Below, piece after piece: positions 16,496 to 19,627 of a stretch of 19,627 bases of DNA. The stretch spans positions 1 to 19,627 of the forward strand of contig JAGARL010000039.1 in assembly GCA_017622255.1 (NCBI GenBank), in the 5' to 3' direction. Origin of the DNA: Methanocorpusculum sp. (lineage in GTDB: Archaea > Halobacteriota > Methanomicrobia > Methanomicrobiales > Methanocorpusculaceae). The notes beneath the pieces were generated by a model, which saw only the letters and a program-made list of their open reading frames with translations, ran no database searches and had not been told where the DNA came from. Made by a program: the position numbers and the translations under genes. The stretch's first letter is position 1; every line of letters begins with the position of its first letter.

Positions 16496-16519
16496 TCTTC
16501 CGGGATTTCTTTTTTTTTT
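16486..16519 (+). terminator. Hairpin plus T-tract terminator overlapping the stop codon
   Basis: CCGGAAG (16486-16492) and CTTCCGG (16497-16503) form a perfect 7-bp stem with the 4-base loop TAAT, which contains the last bases of the TAA stop. Ten consecutive T follow (16510-16519). This is the layout of a bacterial intrinsic terminator, here closing an archaeal operon. Confidence 0.8.
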
Positions 16520-16642
16520 GGTTTTATTCGACTGTTCCGCACGCCCTTTGGTCGTGCTTTAACTTCGAGTCTCATCGAGCCTCTCGTACTCCGCCTAGCC
16601 GCTTCTGAGTGTTGGCGAGCTGTTCGGCGGGGATAGGTGTGG

Positions 16643-16728
16643 GTTTTTGTGATTTACCGAAGCGACAACGAGGAAGCCGCGGCGACAACCAGGCGGCCCG
16701 GCGGGCTGTTGCATAAATCACAGAAAAC
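16643..16728. repeat. Imperfect inverted repeat, arms about 13-15 bp
   Basis: Left arm GGTTTTTGTGATTTA and right arm TAAATCACAGAAAAC are near-perfect reverse complements, with a 57-base GC-rich interior that can itself fold. It could be a structured small RNA, a cruciform-type regulatory element or the remains of a miniature mobile element. I see no target-site duplication and no second copy in this window. Confidence 0.6.
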
Positions 16729-16757
16729 ACGCGGATACAACCAACTTCCAACAAAAC

Positions 16758-16773
16758 TCGAAAAAAAAAACAG
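16758..16773 (-). terminator. T-tract terminator of tRNA-Ala
   Basis: Three bases after the tRNA-Ala 3' end the minus strand has ten consecutive T (16761-16770). This is a standard archaeal terminator position for a tRNA gene. Confidence 0.7.
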
Positions 16774-16845
16774 TGGACCAGGCGGAAATTGAATCCGCGG
16801 CCTCTACAATGCCAATGTAGCGATCTACCACTGATCTACTGGCCC
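16774..16845 (-). tRNA. tRNA-Ala (anticodon GGC)
   Basis: 72-nt minus-strand cloverleaf. The acceptor stem GGGCCAG pairs with CTGGTCC and includes a G3-T70 wobble, the G3:U70 identity element of alanine tRNAs; the discriminator is A. The anticodon stem CTACA/TGTAG encloses the loop TTGGCAT, giving anticodon GGC for alanine codons GCC/GCU. The T-arm is CGCGG-type with loop TTCAATT. CCA is not encoded and no intron is seen. Confidence 0.95.
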
Positions 16846-16876
16846 GCACTAAGTGCCTTAAATAATTCTACGTGAA

Positions 16877-16889
16877 ACCTTAAAAAGGT
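16877..16889 (-). promoter_or_regulatory. Possible box A for tRNA-Ala / end signal of purL
   Basis: ACCTT-AAA-AAGGT is a small palindrome whose minus-strand reading contains TTTTTAAG, 32-44 bases before the tRNA-Ala start and 15-27 bases after the purL stop. It fits a TATA element for the tRNA; the five T could also serve as a weak purL terminator. A second AT-rich match, AATTATTTAAGG, lies closer to the tRNA. Confidence 0.4.
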
Positions 16890-16903
16890 GTTGATTCTGT
16901 ATC

Positions 16904-19627
16904 TCAGTCCTCACTGAAATACGCAACAAGGGACTCGAAAAGACCCATCTCGAACTCATCATCCACATTCTTATAGAGTCCGTCACCGATACGCTCTGCG
17001 TGTCCCATCTTACCAAGAACCCTTCCGTCCGGAGACGTAATGCCTTCGATTGCCAGAACCGAGTTGTTCGGGTTGAAGTGGATGTCAGCGGTCGGCTTGT
17101 TTTCGAGGTCCACATACTGGGTTAAGACCTGACCGTTTCTGATAAGGTCGGCAACGACTGCATCGTTTGCAAGGAACCGTCCCTCACCGTGGGAAATCGG
17201 GACGGCAAACACATCACCGACATTGACCTTCGAAAGCCACGGAGACTTAACCGATGCCGCACGCACTCTGACAATTCTTGACTGGTGGCGGCCGATGGTG
17301 TTGAAGGTTAAGGTCGGCGAGTTCTCATCGGTGTCGCGGATTTCTCCGTACGGGACAAGACCGAGCTTGATTAATGCCTGGAATCCGTTGCAGATACCGC
17401 ACATCAGACCGTCGCGGTTCTGTAAGAGGTCGTGGACCGCATTCTTAATCGTCTCGTTTCTGAAGAATGCCGTAATGAACTTACCCGAACCGTCCGGCTC
17501 ATCTCCGCCGGAGAATCCGCCCGGAATAAAGATTGCCTGCGAACGGGCAACAGCTTCTGCAAACTTTTCTGCTGACTCGGCAATGCCTTCTGCCGTTAAG
17601 TTGTTGATGATGAAAATCTCCGGAACCGCACCGGCACGGGCAACGGCCTTTGCACTGTCGTACTCGCAGTTCGTTCCCGGGAAGACCGGAATTAACACTC
17701 TCGGCGTGTTGGTTCTAAACCGCGGGCGGGCAGTGTTTCTTTCGGTGTAGGAAATCGGGGGGATCTCCTCTCCGCCCTGCTTGATGTTGCAGGGGTAGAC
17801 CGGTTCTAAAACTGCCTCGTATGCCTCCTGCAGTGCCGGAAGAGATACGCTTTCGCCGCCGAGGGTAAAGACCTGTTCTGCCGTGGTCTCTCCGATAACA
17901 ACACCGGCTTCGCCTTCTGCCATCTCTAAAATGAAGGAACCGTATGCGTAGCCGAACAGGTCTTCTATGCTGACGTTTTCGAAGGAGACACCAATGCCGT
18001 TTCCAAGTGCTGCCTTAAAGACTGCTTCTGCGACACCGCCGTATGCCGGCGTACTGCAGGAGAGAACCTTTCCTTCCCGCATGAGACGGGTGACTTCTGC
18101 GAAGACTGCCTTCAAAGACTCTGCGGTCGGCAGATTCTCGGCATCATACTCCGGGCGAATCCAGCAGAGCTTGCGGCCTGCGCCTTTCAGGTCGTTGGAG
18201 ATGATGTTTCCAATCTTTTCGGTGGTGACCGCAAAGGAGACTAAGGTCGGCGGGACATCGAGCTGTTCAAACGAACCGCTCATCGAGTCCTTGCCGCCGA
18301 TAGCGCCGATGCCAAGTCCCATCTGGGCCTTGAATGCGCCAAGAAGCGCTGCGGCAGGCTTGCCCCACCGAAGCGGGTTGGTTCCGAGTTTCTCGAAGAA
18401 CTCCTGCAGGGAAAGGTACACATCAGAGAACTCTGCACCGGTAGCCACAAGTTTGGATACGCTTTCCACCACCGCGAGATAGGATGCGTGGAACGGACTC
18501 TTCTCTGCGATGTACGGGTTGTATCCCCATGCCATCAGTGAACAGTCGTCGGTGTCTCCCTTCTCCACGGAGATTTTGTTCACCATCGCCTGAACCGGCG
18601 TCTGCTGATACTTTCCGCCAAACGGCATCAGAACCGTTCCGGCGCCGATGGTCGAATCGAAGCGCTCGGAAAGACCTCTGCGGGAACAGGCGTTGATATC
18701 CGTTACAATCTTTTCCAGATTCTCGGCAAAGCCGCCGGAAACTTCGCGGAGGAACGGGGCAGGAACTGCCATCTCAATATCCGTGTGCTTGGCCGCCCCG
18801 TTGGAGTTTAAGAACTCGCGGGAGATGTCCACAATCTTATCGCCGTTCCAGCGCATAACAAGCTGCGGCTCAGCGGTAACGCGGGCAACAATCGTTGCCT
18901 CGAGGTTCTCGGTTTTTGCAAGTTCGATGAATGCCGCAGCATCCTTCTCCTCAACAACCACTGCCATTCTCTCCTGGGACTCGCTGATGGCAAGCTCGGT
19001 TCCGTCTAAGCCGTCATACTTCTTTGGAACAGCGTTTAAATCAATGTCTAAGCCGTCTGCAAGTTCTCCAATCGCCACGGAAACTCCGCCTGCTCCAAAG
19101 TCATTACAGCGCTTAATCATCGTGGATGCCGCCGGGTTTCTGAAGAGACGCTGGATTTTGCGTTCCTCCGGCGCATTTCCTTTCTGGACCTCGGAGCCGC
19201 AGGTCTCAATCGAGGATGCTGTGTGGGACTTGGATGAACCTGTTGCGCCGCCGCATCCGTCGCGTCCGGTTCTGCCGCCGAGAAGAATTACCACATCGCC
19301 TGCGGCAGGAGTCTCGCGGCGGACATTTGCGGCCGGGGCGGCTCCAATGACTGCTCCTAACTCCATGTGTTTGGCGATGTATCCCTCGTGGTAGATTTCA
19401 TCCACAATTCCGGTGGCAAGACCAATCTGATTTCCGTAGGAACTGTAGCCGGCGGCAGCGGTTGCCGCAATCTTTCTCTGCGGAAGCTTGCCCGGAAGTG
19501 TTTCTGAAATCGGCGTCAGCGGGTTTCCGGAACCGGTCAGGCGCATAGCCGCATAGACATAGGCTCTGCCGGATAACGGGTCGCGGATAGCGCCTCCCAC
19601 ACAGGTTGCCGCTCCGCCGAACGGCTC
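16904..19627 (-). CDS. purL: Phosphoribosylformylglycinamidine (FGAM) synthase, single-chain with fused glutaminase; N-terminus missing
   Basis: 907 codons present; the frame continues past the window edge, starting here at EPFGGAATCVGGAIRDP, a core block of large PurL proteins. The enzyme converts FGAR, ATP and glutamine to FGAM, the fourth purine step. Order seen: first AIRS-type synthetase half (GGRTGRDGCGGATG near the left, then GAGGVSVAIGELADG), second half with GAIGGKDSMSG (about 18279-18302), then a C-terminal class I glutamine amidotransferase beginning VLIPVFPGTNCEYD, with nucleophile cysteine in CGICNGFQ (codon 17390-17392) and catalytic ISHGEGRF (about 17175-17198). It ends YFSED. 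Full-length relatives are about 1,240 aa, so roughly 330 residues lie outside. Archaea usually encode PurS, PurL and PurQ separately; this fused form is typical of bacteria, notably Clostridia, and suggests lateral acquisition. It appears to stand apart from purD. Confidence 0.95.
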   Translation of the reverse strand, partial: EPFGGAATCVGGAIRDPLSGRAYVYAAMRLTGSGNPLTPISETLPGKLPQRKIAATAAAGYSSYGNQIGLATGIVDEIYHEGYIAKHMELGAVIGAAPAANVRRETPAAGDVVILLGGRTGRDGCGGATGSSKSHTASSIETCGSEVQKGNAPEERKIQRLFRNPAASTMIKRCNDFGAGGVSVAIGELADGLDIDLNAVPKKYDGLDGTELAISESQERMAVVVEEKDAAAFIELAKTENLEATIVARVTAEPQLVMRWNGDKIVDISREFLNSNGAAKHTDIEMAVPAPFLREVSGGFAENLEKIVTDINACSRRGLSERFDSTIGAGTVLMPFGGKYQQTPVQAMVNKISVEKGDTDDCSLMAWGYNPYIAEKSPFHASYLAVVESVSKLVATGAEFSDVYLSLQEFFEKLGTNPLRWGKPAAALLGAFKAQMGLGIGAIGGKDSMSGSFEQLDVPPTLVSFAVTTEKIGNIISNDLKGAGRKLCWIRPEYDAENLPTAESLKAVFAEVTRLMREGKVLSCSTPAYGGVAEAVFKAALGNGIGVSFENVSIEDLFGYAYGSFILEMAEGEAGVVIGETTAEQVFTLGGESVSLPALQEAYEAVLEPVYPCNIKQGGEEIPPISYTERNTARPRFRTNTPRVLIPVFPGTNCEYDSAKAVARAGAVPEIFIINNLTAEGIAESAEKFAEAVARSQAIFIPGGFSGGDEPDGSGKFITAFFRNETIKNAVHDLLQNRDGLMCGICNGFQALIKLGLVPYGEIRDTDENSPTLTFNTIGRHQSRIVRVRAASVKSPWLSKVNVGDVFAVPISHGEGRFLANDAVVADLIRNGQVLTQYVDLENKPTADIHFNPNNSVLAIEGITSPDGRVLGKMGHAERIGDGLYKNVDDEFEMGLFESLVAYFSED

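Larger units (their letters stand above)
16520..16773. other. Non-coding spacer with a structured inverted-repeat element
   Basis: No convincing gene in these 254 bases; the one 60-codon minus-strand frame lacks coding character. The notable feature is an inverted repeat: TGTGATTTA (16648-16656) with TAAATCACA (16714-16722), extended outward through GTTTTT / GAAAAC with one wobble pair to about 13 bp. The enclosed 57 bases are GC-rich and include two related units beginning GCGACAAC (16662-16669 and 16682-16689). The second can pair with CTGTTGC (16706-16712) as an inner hairpin. An A-run at 16761-16770 is the tRNA-Ala terminator on the other strand. Confidence 0.55.

Noticed and set aside
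16572..16754. 60-codon minus-strand open frame in the spacer
   Set aside because: It begins and ends without a ribosome site, crosses the inverted repeat and has an Arg/Ala/Pro-rich composition explained by GC-rich DNA.
18648..19394. 248-codon plus-strand open frame
   Set aside because: It lies wholly antisense to purL, whose motifs are intact. Its Ser/Pro/Arg-rich translation is typical of a shadow frame.
1..19627. CRISPR array, insertion sequence, prophage or defence genes
   Set aside because: No regularly spaced repeats, transposase or integrase motifs, or terminal repeats with target duplications were seen. The single inverted repeat near 16.7 kb has no coding content.

Overview
The window is a piece of an archaeal chromosome, almost certainly from a methanogenic euryarchaeon. 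Evidence: RNA polymerase genes in the split archaeal order rpoH-rpoB''-rpoB'-rpoA'-rpoA'', archaeal tRNAs without encoded CCA, TATA (box A) promoters, a DRG-type GTPase and an archaeal-type CDP-alcohol phosphatidyltransferase. Moderate GC, frequent TTA leucine codons and the protein sequences fit Methanomicrobiales, perhaps Methanocorpusculum; the genus is recall-based inference.

Layout. 1-411 (-): N-terminal part of an AMP-forming acyl-CoA ligase, cut by the window edge. 485-1597 (-): DRG/Obg GTPase with a TGS domain. 1708-2054 (+): tRNA-Glu(CTC) and tRNA-Lys(TTT), separated by a palindrome-rich spacer. 2265-10103 (+): a five-gene RNA polymerase operon with tight or overlapping junctions, ending in a T-tract. 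It is not followed by the rpl30e/nusA/rps12/rps7 genes usual in euryarchaea. 10242-13089 (-): purD-argF-aldolase operon, followed by a small duplicated remnant of the aldolase 3' end. 13200-16495 (+): argD-hisC-adenylate kinase-CDP-alcohol phosphotransferase, each overlapping the next, closed by a hairpin plus T-tract whose loop carries the last stop codon. 16496-16773: non-coding spacer with a large inverted repeat. 16774-16845 (-): tRNA-Ala(GGC). 16904-19627 (-): most of a single-chain, glutaminase-fused FGAM synthase (PurL), N-terminus outside the window.

How the genes fit together. Most are housekeeping: transcription (rpo genes), translation (tRNAs, DRG GTPase, AK6/Fap7-like kinase), purine synthesis (purD, purL), arginine synthesis (argF, argD), histidine synthesis (hisC), archaeal lipid headgroups (CDP-alcohol phosphotransferase) and an aldolase whose archaeal relatives feed coenzyme F420 synthesis.

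No mobile element, CRISPR array or defence system is visible, and I do not see a convincing new multi-gene system. The observations most worth a second look are the aldolase tail duplication, the fused bacterial-style PurL, a ferredoxin-like cysteine motif in RpoA', the long N-terminal extension and a His-for-Gln change in RpoA'', the inverted-repeat element at 16643-16728, and a strong next-base dependence of leucine TTA codons.
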